64,000 nt of DNA from Streptomyces sp. TLI_105 (GCF_900105415.1 NZ_FNSM01000001.1:1674001-1738000); one strand, 5' to 3'. Shown: positions 7,745 to 16,696, counted from the stretch's first letter. Numbers and translations: made by a program. Notes: a model not told the origin generated them from the letters alone.

Positions 7745-8387
7745 AGCTCACGTTCGCCCGCGGGTGGCGGTCAGGCCGCCGCGGGGGGCGTCGAGAAGCG
7801 CGGAGGCGTGCCGGATCGGGGCGAGCCCGCGGACGGGCGCGGTGGCCCGGGGAAGGGGGCGGCAGGTGAATCCGAGCTTGGCCATGGCCCGGAGGACCTC
7901 GTCGGCGGCGGAACGCCGTGCGCCGTGCGCCTCGCTGCCGAGGCGGGACCGCGTCGACCGCGGGAGCCCACCTCGGCTTTCTCCGGATACGCCTTCTGGG
8001 AAGGCGTATCCGCACAGCGAGTGACAGTGGCGCCGCCCCGACTGGGGCCTTCGTTCGGGACGACGGGAATCGACCCGCGCCACGAGTGTGGGAGAGGGCG
8101 GGCCGGCTGCCTTCCGGTCCCCTACGACACGCCCATGCCGTGATGGCTGATGATCTCGGCGTCCCCGCTTCCTCGGGCTGGATCTTGCGCGCGAGGCGGG
8201 TCACCCGTACCGGGCGGTGGCATGACGTGGGGTGCGTGGCCTCATGGCGGTGGTCGTCACAACGGCCCCAGCGCATTCACTCCGCCGAGGCCGCCCTTCC
8301 GGATCGTCACACGTGAGCGTGCTCGATCCATGCTCGATCCTACGACTGCCGACCGGGGCGGGCCAGCGGGCCATGGGGCGTTCCGGC
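7745..8387. other. Decayed stretch without recognisable gene
   Basis: 643 bp after the IS fragments. A minus-strand frame (about 7748-7960, containing LGSEAHGARRSAADEVLRAMAKLGF) looks weakly coding but matches nothing I know and has no clear start. The only firm element is the hairpin at 7984-8012. Confidence 0.4.
7984..8012. terminator. 12-bp perfect hairpin, terminator-like
   Basis: CGGATACGCCTT and AAGGCGTATCCG are perfect arms around CTGGG. There is no flanking T-tract on either strand. It could be a factor-independent stop for stray transcription or a remnant of an element end. Confidence 0.4.
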
Positions 8388-8766
8388 TCAGCCGCGTTCT
8401 TCCTCTTCGGCCTCCATGCGGCGGATCCCCTGGTGGGTGAGGGAGACCATCGCGGGTGTGTTGCCCGGTTCCCAGTCGACGCTGATCAGGCCCTCGCCGG
8501 CGAGGTAGGTGCAGGCGGCGGCCAGGTCCTCCTCCGGGATGCGCAGGTCGTTGCGCAGCTTCCGCCCCGGGACGCCGAGGAGGCGATTGCCTTCGGTCTT
8601 CGGAGGCGGGGTAGCTGCGCTGTTCCGTCCCGGCGAAGGGGCGTCGGATCGTCTGGGCGATTGCGCGGGCGGCTTCGGGGGTGGCGGCGACGATGCGGAT
8701 CTCGGCCTGTCCGGCCGAGGGCAGGGGCGCGGTGTCGGTGGGATGCAAGGGGTGTGGTCCCTTCAC
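8388..8766 (-). pseudogene. Frameshifted gene: PAS-like N-terminal piece plus winged-helix C-terminal piece
   Basis: From 8766 the minus strand reads a start then QAEIRIVAATPEAARAIAQTI and TEQRSYPASEDRR, a segment seen in small Streptomyces proteins. Near 8600 sense passes to another frame that reads GNRLLGVPGRKLRNDL, then AAACTYLAGEGLISVDWEPG and MVSLTHQGIRRMEAEEERG, ending at 8388. The second part looks like a winged helix. Either one gene has a frameshift, or two genes have fused by deletion. Confidence 0.5.
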
Positions 8767-9157
8767 GGGCGAGCGGGAGGCCGGTGGGTGGGAGTCCGGT
8801 GAGCGGGAGGCTGGCGGGTGGGTTGTCCCGGGTGCCGGGTGCCCCGCCCGCGGCCTTCGGTCGGAGGAGTGGTCCGGGGTGGTCAGGGCGAGGTGCCCGT
8901 GCGCCTGCGGTGGGCGGCTTGCTCCGTCGGGGTGGGGTGGCTGTGGCCGGGCGGCCGGATCAAACTCGCGAGGCGTCGGCGTCGGCGTCGAGCGAGCCGT
9001 GAGGTGGCGGTCGCGCAGCGGTCCTTGCCGGTTGGTTCATCGCTCTTGTGACGAGATGCCATAGGGGACATTCGAGTGGAGTACGTCGTGCGCCGCAACT
9101 GCCTCCGCTCTGTTTGCAGTCGTCTTGCGCAGTGGCACGACGACCGAGGAGGCATTC
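8767..9157. other. Gene-free stretch with a short direct repeat
   Basis: 391 bp. GAGCGGGAGG followed by C/T-GG-C/T-GGGTGG occurs at 8771-8790 and again at 8801-8820, a 30-bp period. Otherwise no gene. The part just before 9158 should hold the promoter of the following ORF. Confidence 0.45.
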
Positions 9158-9496
9158 GTGACTGGTTTTCAGGCTTTCACCACCGGCACCGTGGCGCTGT
9201 GGGATCTCGACCCGTACCGATTTCCTGCCGCGCCCGTCGACGATCTGCCGGAGCAGACGCCGACGGCCTGCGGCGTCCTGGAGCCCGGCGACCACCTTCT
9301 GCCCGCGCCGGAGCCGACGGGCCGCCCGTCCGCTCGTCTCGAGCCGGCCGACCGTCGCCGTCTGGAGCTGCATGCCGCTCTCACCACCGCGGGTATCGCA
9401 CCCCTGCCGGGCGACATGGATGCCATCGAGGCCCTGTGCCGACTGGGCGACACCACCCATGTCGCGCTGCGGCGATGGATCAGCCACGCCATGTGA
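9158..9496 (+). CDS. Conserved Streptomyces protein of unknown function
   Basis: 112 residues from GTG 9158, which follows a strong GAGGAGG with five-base spacing; an ATG 33 bases upstream lacks one. Segments such as TGTVALWDLDPYRF, QTPTACGVLEPGDHLL and GRPSARLEPADRRRLELHA look like a conserved family, but I do not know its role. No signal peptide, membrane helix or cysteine motif is visible. It sits inside the decayed accessory stretch yet looks intact. Confidence 0.55.
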   Translation: MTGFQAFTTGTVALWDLDPYRFPAAPVDDLPEQTPTACGVLEPGDHLLPAPEPTGRPSARLEPADRRRLELHAALTTAGIAPLPGDMDAIEALCRLGDTTHVALRRWISHAM

Positions 9497-9721
9497 CCCT
9501 CGTGGGGCCGGGCGCGCTGTGGGGCATGGGCCCGCGTCTGTCGGAGGAGACGGGCGAAGACCGTCGCCGGAGGCTCGCTGCCGTATCCAGGGAATCTGGC
9601 GGTACCTGTCAGATCACAAGAATCGGCCGGCTGAATCCGCCACGTCCCGCCTCCCTACCCCTACGGCTGCCGGTCCTGGAGAGTCGGGTACTTCGTCGGC
9701 CGATCGGGGACGGGGTGGCAT

Positions 9722-10162
9722 ATGACTGGCGCGATGAGGTCGGCTCGGTGGCTGGCTTCGGCCTGTGATGACCCAGCCGGGTGCCTGCGTGAGTGGCGAG
9801 TCGGCCCACGGGGTGTCGTGCTCTTGCCCGCGGGGCGGATGCGGGACGCGCTCGCGGTCCCGGAGATACTGGGACGCGGCCTGCTGGCCGCCATCGCCCG
9901 CTCGAGACGGTCGGGCAGCGGCCCGGTGCTCGGTGACAGCAGGTGTCAGGAACTCGTGCTGCTGATGACTCCCGGCACTCCTCCTCCCACGGGGCTGGAC
10001 CGGGCCGCCCGGTATCTGACGAGCGGGGCGTGGCCGGCCGTTCCGGACCCCGACCGGCAGGCGACGGGGCCGGCCTGGCTCGTCGCACCCGACGGGTGCG
10101 GAACCCTGTGCTCCCCGACGGACGTGTCCCCCCTCCTTCCTCAACACCCCTCAGCGAAGTGA
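9722..10162 (+). CDS. Conserved actinobacterial protein, possibly primase/polymerase-related
   Basis: 146 residues. The pattern RWLASACDDPAGCLREW...VLLPAGRMRDALAVPE...GPAWLVAPDGCGTLCSPTDV resembles Streptomyces proteins sometimes labelled 'bifunctional DNA primase/polymerase' that lack catalytic motifs. No catalytic residues are recognisable here and the match is by overall pattern only. The ribosome binding site (GGGGTGG) is weak. A role linked to mobile elements is possible but not shown. Confidence 0.45.
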   Translation: MTGAMRSARWLASACDDPAGCLREWRVGPRGVVLLPAGRMRDALAVPEILGRGLLAAIARSRRSGSGPVLGDSRCQELVLLMTPGTPPPTGLDRAARYLTSGAWPAVPDPDRQATGPAWLVAPDGCGTLCSPTDVSPLLPQHPSAK

Positions 10163-10759
10163 AGGAACAGGCGAGGAAATGGTGCGGCCGCACATTCTCC
10201 AGGCTCTGGAAGCCGTCCTGGACGCCCGGCCCCCGGCACACGACCGTTCGCATCGGCTACTTCTCCGCGCTGCTGCGCCATCTGGCATGGGGCGCATCCC
10301 ACGACGTCTACCGGCTGAGAGGACAGCCCCATGAGACGTCAGCCAATGAAGGTTCCCGGACAGAGGGCAGGCCGGGTCAGCGGCCGCAACCGTAGACGCC
10401 ATGCCCGGGGCAACGAGAGCCCGAAGCGTTCCCGCCCGCCACCACGCCTCGGACCCGAACGGCCGCCTGATCACTCACGGTGGATGTTGTCCGCTCGTCG
10501 TCCCGTGGCATCGAGAGTGATGTCGAAGACCACCTTCTCACCCCGGCACAACCCCCGATCCGGCCCGTGGACCGCGGAAATCTCGGCCCCGACGTCCGCC
10601 TCGCCCCCCATCAGGCCAGACTCAGATCCCCGTACCCTCCTCCCGATCCCAGCCAGTACCAAGGCGTGTGCAGGGGCGCGAAACAGCGCATCAGGGAGTG
10701 CGGTGAAACCAACTCACCCGAACCCGGTTCGCCCTCGGCCAGGTCACCCCGGCCCGGTC
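10163..10759. other. Decayed stretch without supported gene
   Basis: About 600 bp. A minus-strand frame at 10471-10662 (ending VVFDITLDATGRRADNIHRE) faintly recalls the last strand of a cold-shock domain, but has no RNP motifs. Nothing else is supported. Confidence 0.35.
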
Positions 10760-11110
10760 GTCCAGACCGTCGCCGTCGTTGGCTACGCGGCGGCGGCCGG
10801 CCTGGCCGGCGGTCTACTCATAGCCATTGCGGCCTTCGCGCCCTCCTTCGCCATGGTCATCGCTGACGGACCCCGCTTCGACAGCCTGCGCGCCAAATCC
10901 TCGGTGCAGGCGTTCCCCACCTGCGCCGGCCCAGCAGTGATCGGCGCCGTCGCCGGCTCGGCCCTCCCCCTCGGCCTCTCCCGGCCACCCCTGGCAAGCC
11001 GTCGGCCTGGCCGCTGCCGCGCAGACCCTGTTCGTGGCCGAGCGAGGAGTCGTCCCCGCTCTCCTCGGCGCGGGCGTGCTGGGCGTGGCGGCAGTGGCCT
11101 GGGCCGGCCG
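10760..11110 (+). pseudogene. chrA (chromate transporter) C-terminal remnant with frameshift
   Basis: One frame reads VVGYAAAAGLAGGLLIAIAAF, APSFAMVIADGPRFDSLRAK and AGPAVIGAVAGSALPLGLS, the pattern of a ChrA C-terminal half. At about 10990 sense passes to the next frame, which continues HPWQAVGLAAAAQTLFVAER and GVVPALLGAGVLGVAAVA. The extra base lies in the run CTCTCCCGGCCACCCC. The N-terminal half is missing and no start is present, so this is a dead fragment. Confidence 0.65.
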
Positions 11111-12064
11111 TTCGGCTGATCTGCACAGAACCCACGCTGCGTGCTGGTGTGTTCCAGCTCCCGAGCGGCTCCCGCGCCATAAGCTCGGGAAGCTCCTGGC
11201 AGCGAAGGTTGATCTCGGTCGACAACCCGTCTACCAGGAGCTTCGTCGTTCTGCCACGCCAGCCCCAGTGATCCCCGGCCATGTTGGAAAAGGCCCAGTG
11301 GCCCGGGAGTACCCCGCGATTGACATGACTTGGCGAAGCCTCGGTAGCGCTCAGGCCCGACGAAGCCCCGGCTCGGTGGTGCCTCCCGGCCGGGCTTCGT
11401 CGTGTCACGAGGTGTCACAGTCTCTGCGGAGTGAGGCAGACCGAGCGCCGCGCACCGTGCAGTATTCGCACTGTATGGACTGTGTGGACTGTCGCGGAAA
11501 GGCCCTACGACCTGTGGAATGTGGTGCCCAGTGAGGGGCCCAGCACGAGGACCGGAGCGTCTTCTGCCCCGTCAGAGCGGTATTGCAGGGTGTTCGTCGG
11601 TGTCTCACTCACGCCCTGCACCGTCTCACATCTCATGATTTCCCACATGGGCGGGTGAGGGCCCGTGCCAGCCGTCCCGTGTCACGGCGGCTGCGCGAGG
11701 ATCCTCGACGTCCGGCTTCGCGTACCACCTCTTCGTGGCACGCACGCCGGCGTGACCGGCCCACCGCGCCGGGATGTGGTCCGGCACGCCCTCGCCGGCG
11801 AGGTACGTGAGGCAGGGCGAGCGGGCGTCGCAAAGCCTGACAGGGCGGAGACCGAGACCTCCATGAGCCGTACGCCCATCCGGCCCCCGACCCCTCCTGC
11901 CCCGGCAAGCTACGCGCTTGTCCGACGCCGCTGCCGGCTACCGGAGAGAAGCCCGTGGAGGGTCGAAGGGCAGCCCGGGCGAGGAAAGTTGAGGCTTGGT
12001 CAGACATGATCAGATTCGAGCTAGAGTAGACATTTCCAGCCAACACACTTTCCCTGGGGGATCC
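11111..12064. other. Gene-poor stretch before the secreted protein gene
   Basis: About 950 bp. No supported frame. It contains the hairpin at 11358-11402 and, near 11990-12050, a locally AT-rich stretch that probably holds the promoter of the next gene. Confidence 0.4.
11358..11402. terminator. Hairpin with 11-bp perfect outer stem
   Basis: CGACGAAGCCC (11358-11368) and GGGCTTCGTCG (11392-11402) pair perfectly, and the inner bases can extend the stem with one or two mismatches. There is no long T-tract. Terminator-like. Confidence 0.45.
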
Positions 12065-12505
12065 TTGCGCCTCAAGAGCAGCCTCGTCGTCACCGCCGCG
12101 GCTCTGGCCACCGTCGTCACTCCGCTCCTCGCCGGCCCCGCGGCCGCGGCGTCCGGCACCGAGGCGACGGTCTCGACCAACTCGTACTACGGGCGGATGG
12201 TCATCGGCTGGGGGATCAACCCCTACCGTCTCGACCCGATCCAGATCGTCGCCCAGGACCGCGCGACCGACGGCTACGTCGTCGGCATCCGCCTCGTCAC
12301 CAACGGCGAAACCGGCCACAGGGTCTGGTCGATGCGGACCGTGCCGAGTGGCCAGACGACCGCCTCCTGGACCACGTACCTGCAGGCCGGCTGGATCGAC
12401 AACGCCTACTTCGAGGTCTGCAAGATCGGTGCCAGCAGCGGTGCGATCGCGAGCTGCGAGGCCTCCGCCGTGATGAACAACCCGTTCGACGACTCCTCCA
12501 TGTAG
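12065..12505 (+). CDS. Secreted protein of unknown function
   Basis: 146 residues from TTG 12065, preceded by CTGGGGGATCC. A Sec signal peptide is clear: positively charged start (LRLK), hydrophobic core (SSLVVTAAALATVVTPLLAG), and an AAA-ASG cleavage site near residue 31. The mature part has Trp and aromatic residues and two cysteines (in FEVCKIGASS and IASCEA), a likely disulphide. I do not recognise the family. The gene stands alone between the decayed stretch and the gas vesicle cluster and ends just before a very strong terminator. Confidence 0.6.
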   Translation: MRLKSSLVVTAAALATVVTPLLAGPAAAASGTEATVSTNSYYGRMVIGWGINPYRLDPIQIVAQDRATDGYVVGIRLVTNGETGHRVWSMRTVPSGQTTASWTTYLQAGWIDNAYFEVCKIGASSGAIASCEASAVMNNPFDDSSM

Positions 12506-12512
12506 GACGCGC

Positions 12513-12552
12513 GGGAGGGGGTGTCACCCGCATGCGGGTGACACCCCCTCCC
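12513..12552 (+). terminator. Perfect 20+20 bp palindromic terminator
   Basis: The left arm 12513-12532 and right arm 12533-12552 are exact complements (GGGAGGGGGTGTCACCCGCA and its complement), so the tip of the hairpin is GCATGC. It begins eight bases after the stop of the secreted protein gene. Long GC hairpins without T-tract are common Streptomyces terminators. Confidence 0.8.
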
Positions 12553-12720
12553 GTCTGTCTCCGACCGTCGGCCCGGGCCGGCCAAGGCCCGCGACCTCGG
12601 TCCGCACTCGCCGTCGAGCTGACGCGAGGAACGCACCCTGGGGCGAGACCGGGCGCCGCGACGCGCTCCGGCAGCCCGGACGACCGGGTTCGCCGTCAAG
12701 CGCCGCGAGGGGCGGGGCAC

Positions 12721-12753
12721 GCTGGTCCGCCCGGCAGCACCGGGCGGACCAGC
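12721..12753. terminator. 14-bp perfect hairpin at the end of the gas vesicle operon
   Basis: GCTGGTCCGCCCGG and CCGGGCGGACCAGC flank CAGCA. It lies 45 bases downstream of the last minus-strand gene of the gas vesicle operon and can work in either direction. Confidence 0.65.
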
Positions 12754-12797
12754 GTTCCCCGCGGACCGCGCAGGCACTGACTCCCGCGCCCGCCCAC

Positions 12798-13229
12798 TCA
12801 GATCCGGCCGCGCGCGAGGCGGGTCAGGGGGCCCGTCAGCGGACCGGTCAGCGGCTTGGCCGTGGAGCGGCCGATGGCGAACGCGGCGCCGGCGACACCG
12901 GCGACGCCGACCGCCGCACCGGCTGCCACGGCCTTGCGGTGCTTGACGGCCGTCCAGGCCGTGGCAGCCACGGTGGCCGCCTTGCCCGCGTTGGCCGTCA
13001 CCAGCTCCCGGCCGCTCTGGAGGCCGTCGGTCACCGTCCGGCCCGCGCGCCCGGCGGCCTCGCCGACCGACTTCCCGGCGCCCCGCGCCCCGGCCGAGCC
13101 GCCCGTCTTCTCCGCGGCGGAGGCGCGCTTCGCGGTCTGTCCTCGGGCCGCGGTGGTGGTCTTGCCGCCCGCCGTCTTCTTGGCGTTGGCGGTATCGGAA
13201 TTCTTGGCGTTGTCGCTCTCAGCAGTCAT
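12798..13229 (-). CDS. Ala/Lys/Gly-rich protein at the end of the gvp operon
   Basis: 143 residues. The N-terminal half is low complexity and rich in Ala, Lys, Thr and Gly; the second half has a hydrophobic segment (about 97-118: VAAGAAVGVAGVAGAAFAIG) and a repeated KPLTGPLTGPLT near the end. No known domain. It follows gvpK by 50 bases on the same strand and is the last gene before a terminator, so it belongs to the gas vesicle operon by position. The basic, possibly membrane-inserted character could suit a packing or anchoring role; that is speculation. Confidence 0.6.
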   Translation of the reverse strand: MTAESDNAKNSDTANAKKTAGGKTTTAARGQTAKRASAAEKTGGSAGARGAGKSVGEAAGRAGRTVTDGLQSGRELVTANAGKAATVAATAWTAVKHRKAVAAGAAVGVAGVAGAAFAIGRSTAKPLTGPLTGPLTRLARGRI

Positions 13230-13279
13230 GACATTCCTCCTTGCCTCTCCACGTGAAATGACACGGGTCCCTGGCTGTC

Positions 13280-13591
13280 TCAGCCGCCGTTCCGGGGGAG
13301 CAGGGATCCCAGGGGCCCCAGATCCAGATTGAGGTCGTCCATCGACAGGCCGTACCGGTCGCAGAGTTCCTCCATGCGTTCCTGCAGGATCATCAAGGTC
13401 AGCCCGATGCGCTCCTCCTGATCTTCCGTCAGATCTCCTTGGTCGACCCGGTGCACGGCGGTGCGCTCCATCAGCTGCCGGAGCAGCTCGACGATGGTCA
13501 GGACGAGTTTGACGAGGTCCCGTTCCACCGTGTCCGCGTCCGTCCCCAGGCGCCGGGCCACCGCGGAGGCCTCGCTCTCCCGGCTCACCAC
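13280..13591 (-). CDS. gvpK: Gas vesicle protein GvpK
   Basis: 103 residues. The GvpK pattern is clear: VERDLVKLVLTIVELLRQLMER (about 22-43), then GDLTEDQEERIGLTLMILQERME and the end LNLDLGPLGSLL. GvpK is a conserved accessory protein needed for gas vesicle assembly. The start (GTG 13591 or 13588) overlaps the gvpS stop, so translation is coupled. Confidence 0.9.
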   Translation of the reverse strand: MVSRESEASAVARRLGTDADTVERDLVKLVLTIVELLRQLMERTAVHRVDQGDLTEDQEERIGLTLMILQERMEELCDRYGLSMDDLNLDLGPLGSLLPRNGG

Positions 13592-13815
13592 GACGCCGGC
13601 TCCTCTCCCGTGACGGACCGGATCACCGCACGCAGGTTGATGTGGACCAGGTCGACGTCCGCGACGGACAGGACGAGGTCACCGGTGAGCACCGCTCCCC
13701 CGTTCAGGAGCCGGTCCAGGAGATCGATCAGGGCGACGGGCGGTCCGGTGACGGGGCCGGGGGTGGTGATGTCGGGGGTGGTGATGTCGCCGCCCGCGAT
13801 CCGCGTGCCGTTCAT
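13585..13815 (-). CDS. gvpS: GvpA/J-family protein GvpS
   Basis: 76 residues. Residues about 27-66 (ALIDLLDRLLNGGAVLTGDL, VLSVADVDLVHINLRAVIRS) are the GvpA/J helix-strand-strand core, here preceded by a Thr/Pro/Gly-rich leader. Third GvpA-like protein of the operon and the shortest. It starts with ATG in an ATGA overlap with gvpL and overlaps gvpK at its end. Named gvpS by synteny with the Streptomyces cluster. Confidence 0.8.
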   Translation of the reverse strand: MNGTRIAGGDITTPDITTPGPVTGPPVALIDLLDRLLNGGAVLTGDLVLSVADVDLVHINLRAVIRSVTGEEPASW

Positions 13816-14675
13816 CGCCCCCCACCTTCCTCCGTCCCGTACCGGTCCTCCTCGGCCACCGTGGCGAACGAGTACGGGGCCCACGGCCCGGTCACCTCGA
13901 CGCGCACGCCCGGGGTGGCGTCGGCCGACGCACCGAGCGCGGCCATGAACCGGCCGACTTCGCCCGTGGGCACGAGATACGCCTCGTTCGCGATGTTCTC
14001 CCCCCGCGCGGGAGCCAGTCCGCCCTGCTGCGGCCGGTGGACGACCCGCGCGCTGGAGAGTCCCTCCGCCACCCGGACCGCCTCCTCGGCGGCGTCCGCG
14101 GCCGCGCGGTGGAGGTCCTGGATGCTGCGGCGCTGAGCCCGGCGCCGCCGGAGGTAGGCGCGCCCCGGGCTCTCCGCGACCGCCTCCGCCTCTCCTTCCG
14201 CCTTCGGCGGCGTCACCGCGCCCGCGTCCGCGTAGACCTTCATGCCGAGTTCCACATGGCCGTCCAGGCGATCCAGCAGGTCCAGGAAGCGACCGCGCCG
14301 AGCGGTGAGCATCTCGGCCACCCGGGCGTCGTCCAGGTACACGGTCGCCAGCCGCATGGGCAGGACGGTCGTCCCCGCGAACGCGGCGTCGACCACCGCG
14401 TGGTGGGACCGGGCGATCACCTCCAGCCTGGCCATGTCCTCCAGCTGCGTGCGCAGCCCCTGCTCCCCGAACGCGCCGGACGGAACGGAGGACACCACCG
14501 CCGCGAGGCCGGCGGATTCGACCAGCCGCAGCGCCCTCCCGTCGACGCCGGCCAGGCGGGCGACGGCGTCCCGCAGGGCGGGCTCGCCGACACGGCCCAG
14601 GGCGTAGACGTACGACATCTCCTCACCGGCGTCGAGGGGTTCGTCCGCCCGCCGGAGCTGCGAGTCGGTGCTCAC
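13812..14675 (-). CDS. gvpL: Gas vesicle protein GvpL (GvpL/F family)
   Basis: 287 residues. The family start is YVYALGRVGEP (about 22-32), with VLPMRLATVYLDDARV near the middle and NEAYLVPTGEVGRFMAAL and TGPWAPYSFA near the end. A charged insert (EGEAEAVAESPGRAYLRRRRAQRR) lies in the middle. GTG 14675 overlaps the gvpJ stop by 4 bp; ATG 14618 at MSYVYALG is a possible shorter start. GvpL/F proteins are minor components that help nucleate the vesicle. Confidence 0.85.
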   Translation of the reverse strand: MSTDSQLRRADEPLDAGEEMSYVYALGRVGEPALRDAVARLAGVDGRALRLVESAGLAAVVSSVPSGAFGEQGLRTQLEDMARLEVIARSHHAVVDAAFAGTTVLPMRLATVYLDDARVAEMLTARRGRFLDLLDRLDGHVELGMKVYADAGAVTPPKAEGEAEAVAESPGRAYLRRRRAQRRSIQDLHRAAADAAEEAVRVAEGLSSARVVHRPQQGGLAPARGENIANEAYLVPTGEVGRFMAALGASADATPGVRVEVTGPWAPYSFATVAEEDRYGTEEGGGR

Positions 14676-15109
14676 CGCGTCTCCTCCTCTTCTTCCTGCC
14701 GGGAAGCCCGCACCGCGTCGGACGAGGGGCCGGAGAGCCCGGCCGCCGCCCTCAGCCGGGCCAGTTCGGCCCGCAGCCGCTCGTTCTCCTCGGCCGGTGA
14801 CTCGCCCTCGGCGGTCGGAGCGGTCGTCACGGACCTGGTGGGCCCGGCCCGGGAGGAGAGCGAGGGGTCGTGCTCCCACCAGTCGATGCCCATCTCCTTC
14901 GCCTTGTCGACGGACGCGACCAGCAGGCGCAGCTTGATCGTCAGCAGTTCGATGTCGAGCAGGTTGATCTGGATGTCGCCCGCGATGACGATGCCCTTGT
15001 CGAGCACCCTCTCCAGGATGTCCGCGAGGTTCGCGGACGAGCCCTGCGCCCCGTACGCCGGTGCGGCTCGCGGAGAACCCGGCATGCGGCCGGCCAGTGA
15101 ATCGGACAC
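14672..15109 (-). CDS. gvpJ: Gas vesicle protein GvpJ (GvpA family)
   Basis: 145 residues. The GvpA fold core is at about 26-75 (NLADILERVLDKGIVIAGDI, NLLDIELLTIKLRLLVASVD), followed by a long charged tail with a Glu-rich end (RQEEEEETR). The GTG start at 15109 follows AGGGAGAC. About 150 bp separate it from gvpG, where other Streptomyces clusters have gvpY and gvpZ; no such genes are visible here. Confidence 0.85.
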   Translation of the reverse strand: MSDSLAGRMPGSPRAAPAYGAQGSSANLADILERVLDKGIVIAGDIQINLLDIELLTIKLRLLVASVDKAKEMGIDWWEHDPSLSSRAGPTRSVTTAPTAEGESPAEENERLRAELARLRAAAGLSGPSSDAVRASRQEEEEETR

Positions 15110-15262
15110 GATGTCTCCCTGTGCTGCGGTGTCGGTCAGCGGGCGGAGGCCGCGGGGCGAGGCCGGGAGCGACGGACGGGCCCGGGCTCGTCGGGCTCGT
15201 CTGGCTCGTCGTCGGGGAGCTCGTCGTCCTCCCCGGCTCGGTCGTCTGTCGTCGGTGGGGAC

Positions 15263-15520
15263 TCAGCGGCTGCTCCGCGAGCCCCGCCGGTACTCCTCGG
15301 CCTCTTCGAGCCGGTCGAGGAGCTCGTCCTCGCGGCGGTCGAACTCGTCGGCGTCGATGCGGCCGCTCGTCAGCTCCTGTTCGAGCGCCGCCAGCTCCCC
15401 GCGCACCCGCTCGGGGTCGTAGTGCTCCCGCTCCGCGGCGAGGATCACCTGGTCGAGGACCCAGGCGGTGCCGCGGACCGGGGCCAGCGGAAGGGTCAGA
15501 ACGCCGGTGACGAGGCCCAT
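15263..15520 (-). CDS. gvpG: Gas vesicle protein GvpG
   Basis: 85 residues. The opening MGLVTGVLTLPLAPVRGTAWV is characteristic of GvpG, followed by an acidic coiled-coil region (ELAALEQELTSGRIDADEFD, LLDRLEEAEEYRRG). GvpG is an accessory assembly protein. It starts 20 bases after gvpF with a GGGGAGGTGAGGGG ribosome binding site. Confidence 0.9.
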   Translation of the reverse strand: MGLVTGVLTLPLAPVRGTAWVLDQVILAAEREHYDPERVRGELAALEQELTSGRIDADEFDRREDELLDRLEEAEEYRRGSRSSR

Positions 15521-15540
15521 GTCCCCTCACCTCCCCTTGC

Positions 15541-16254
15541 TCAGACGAAGCTGTACGGCGGCAGCGGTCCCGTGAGGGTGAAGTCGTAGGCGTCCCCGAG
15601 CCGGTCGGCCTCGGCCCGCACGGCCCGGACGAACTCGTCCGTGCGCTCGGCCGGGACCAGGAACGAGGCGTTGAGGAAGTGGTTGCCGCCGACGTCGGCG
15701 ACGGCGGAACGGGTGGCCGCCCCGTCCAGCCGGGTCACGATCTCCCCGGCCTCCCGCTCGCCCCGGGCCGCGACCTCGCGCGAGACGAGCTCCCCCAGCG
15801 CGACCCGGTCCTCGTGGGTGCCGGAGCCGCCGCGGGTGCGCTCGTTGAGCTCCCGGGCCTGCTGGGAGTCGGCGAGGACCGCGCGGAGCATGTCGTCCTC
15901 GTCCCTGCCGGCCTTGAGGTGGTACTCGACGTGGCCGTCGAGCTCGGCGAGCCGCTGCCGGTACGCCGGTTCCTCCCGGTCCAGGACGTCGGCGACGCGC
16001 TCGTCGTCGGGGCCGAGCAGGCCGAAGCGCATCGGCAGGGTCGCTCCGTCGGCCATGAGCGACTCCAGGACGTTCTGGTGGGCCATGACGTCGCGCCGCT
16101 TGGCCCGCAGGCCGGGAGGCGCGTCGCTCACGACGGCCGTCAGGGTGTCGGTGCGGACGGTGCGCAGGGGTGAGGGCGGATCGCCGACTCCTCGCAGACC
16201 GTCCAGGCGCACGGGGTGCGTGGCGTCGGTGATGGCGTAGACGTACGTGGACAA
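15541..16254 (-). CDS. gvpF: Gas vesicle protein GvpF (GvpL/F family)
   Basis: 237 residues. The family opening YVYAITDATHPVRLDGLRGV, the central TLPMRFGLLGPDDERVADVL and the ending NASFLVPAERTDEF...TGPLPPYSFV are all present. It is shorter than GvpL and lacks its charged insert. It starts four bases after the gvpA stop, so the genes are surely co-transcribed. Confidence 0.9.
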   Translation of the reverse strand: MSTYVYAITDATHPVRLDGLRGVGDPPSPLRTVRTDTLTAVVSDAPPGLRAKRRDVMAHQNVLESLMADGATLPMRFGLLGPDDERVADVLDREEPAYRQRLAELDGHVEYHLKAGRDEDDMLRAVLADSQQARELNERTRGGSGTHEDRVALGELVSREVAARGEREAGEIVTRLDGAATRSAVADVGGNHFLNASFLVPAERTDEFVRAVRAEADRLGDAYDFTLTGPLPPYSFV

Positions 16255-16258
16255 GGTG

Positions 16259-16696
16259 TCACTCCTCTCGCTTCCGGGCCGTCTGGCGGCCGGCCGTCGA
16301 CTTGCGGACCGGACGCTTGTCGGACTCCTCCTCGGACTCGTCGCGCTTGCCCTTCAGCGTGTCCGTGAAGGCCTCCACGGCGCCGCTCAGCGCTCCTTTC
16401 GACTTGCCCTTGGCGCCGCTCTCGGTCATCTCGCCGACGATGTCGGTGAGTTGGGTGGGCGCCTTGCGGCCGGATTCCAGGTCGAGGCGGTTGCACGCCT
16501 CCGCGAACCGCAGGTACGTGTCGACGCTGGCGACGACCACCCGGACGTCGATCTTGAGGATTTCGATTCCGACCAGGGAGACGCGGACGAAGGCGTCGAT
16601 CACGAGCCCCCGGTCAAGAATGAGTTCGAGAACGTCGTAGAGATTGCCCGAACCACTGCCACTGGTCGTGGGATTGCTCTGCTGGACGAGTGTCAC
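16259..16696 (-). CDS. gvpA: Gas vesicle structural protein GvpA with long C-terminal tail
   Basis: 145 residues. The rib-forming core lies at about 18-70 ([40 protein letters not shown]), the typical GvpA alpha-beta-beta pattern. The tail (about 75-145) is charged and Lys/Glu-rich, unlike the 70-residue shell protein of cyanobacteria. Such extended GvpA proteins are usual in Streptomyces. The GTG at 16696 follows AAGGAG. Whether it builds true vesicles in a soil mycelial organism is not settled by sequence. Confidence 0.85.
   Translation of the reverse strand: MTLVQQSNPTTSGSGSGNLYDVLELILDRGLVIDAFVRVSLVGIEILKIDVRVVVASVDTYLRFAEACNRLDLESGRKAPTQLTDIVGEMTESGAKGKSKGALSGAVEAFTDTLKGKRDESEEESDKRPVRKSTAGRQTARKREE

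Noticed and set aside
7748..7960. Minus-strand frame with SEAHGARRSAADEVLRAMAKLGF
   Set aside because: Weakly coding in look but unidentifiable, without start, inside decayed DNA.
10471..10662. Short minus-strand frame resembling the end of a cold-shock domain
   Set aside because: Only one strand-like segment fits and the RNA-binding motifs are absent.
15110..15262. Place where gvpY/gvpZ occur in other clusters
   Set aside because: No frame of credible length with a start codon was found.
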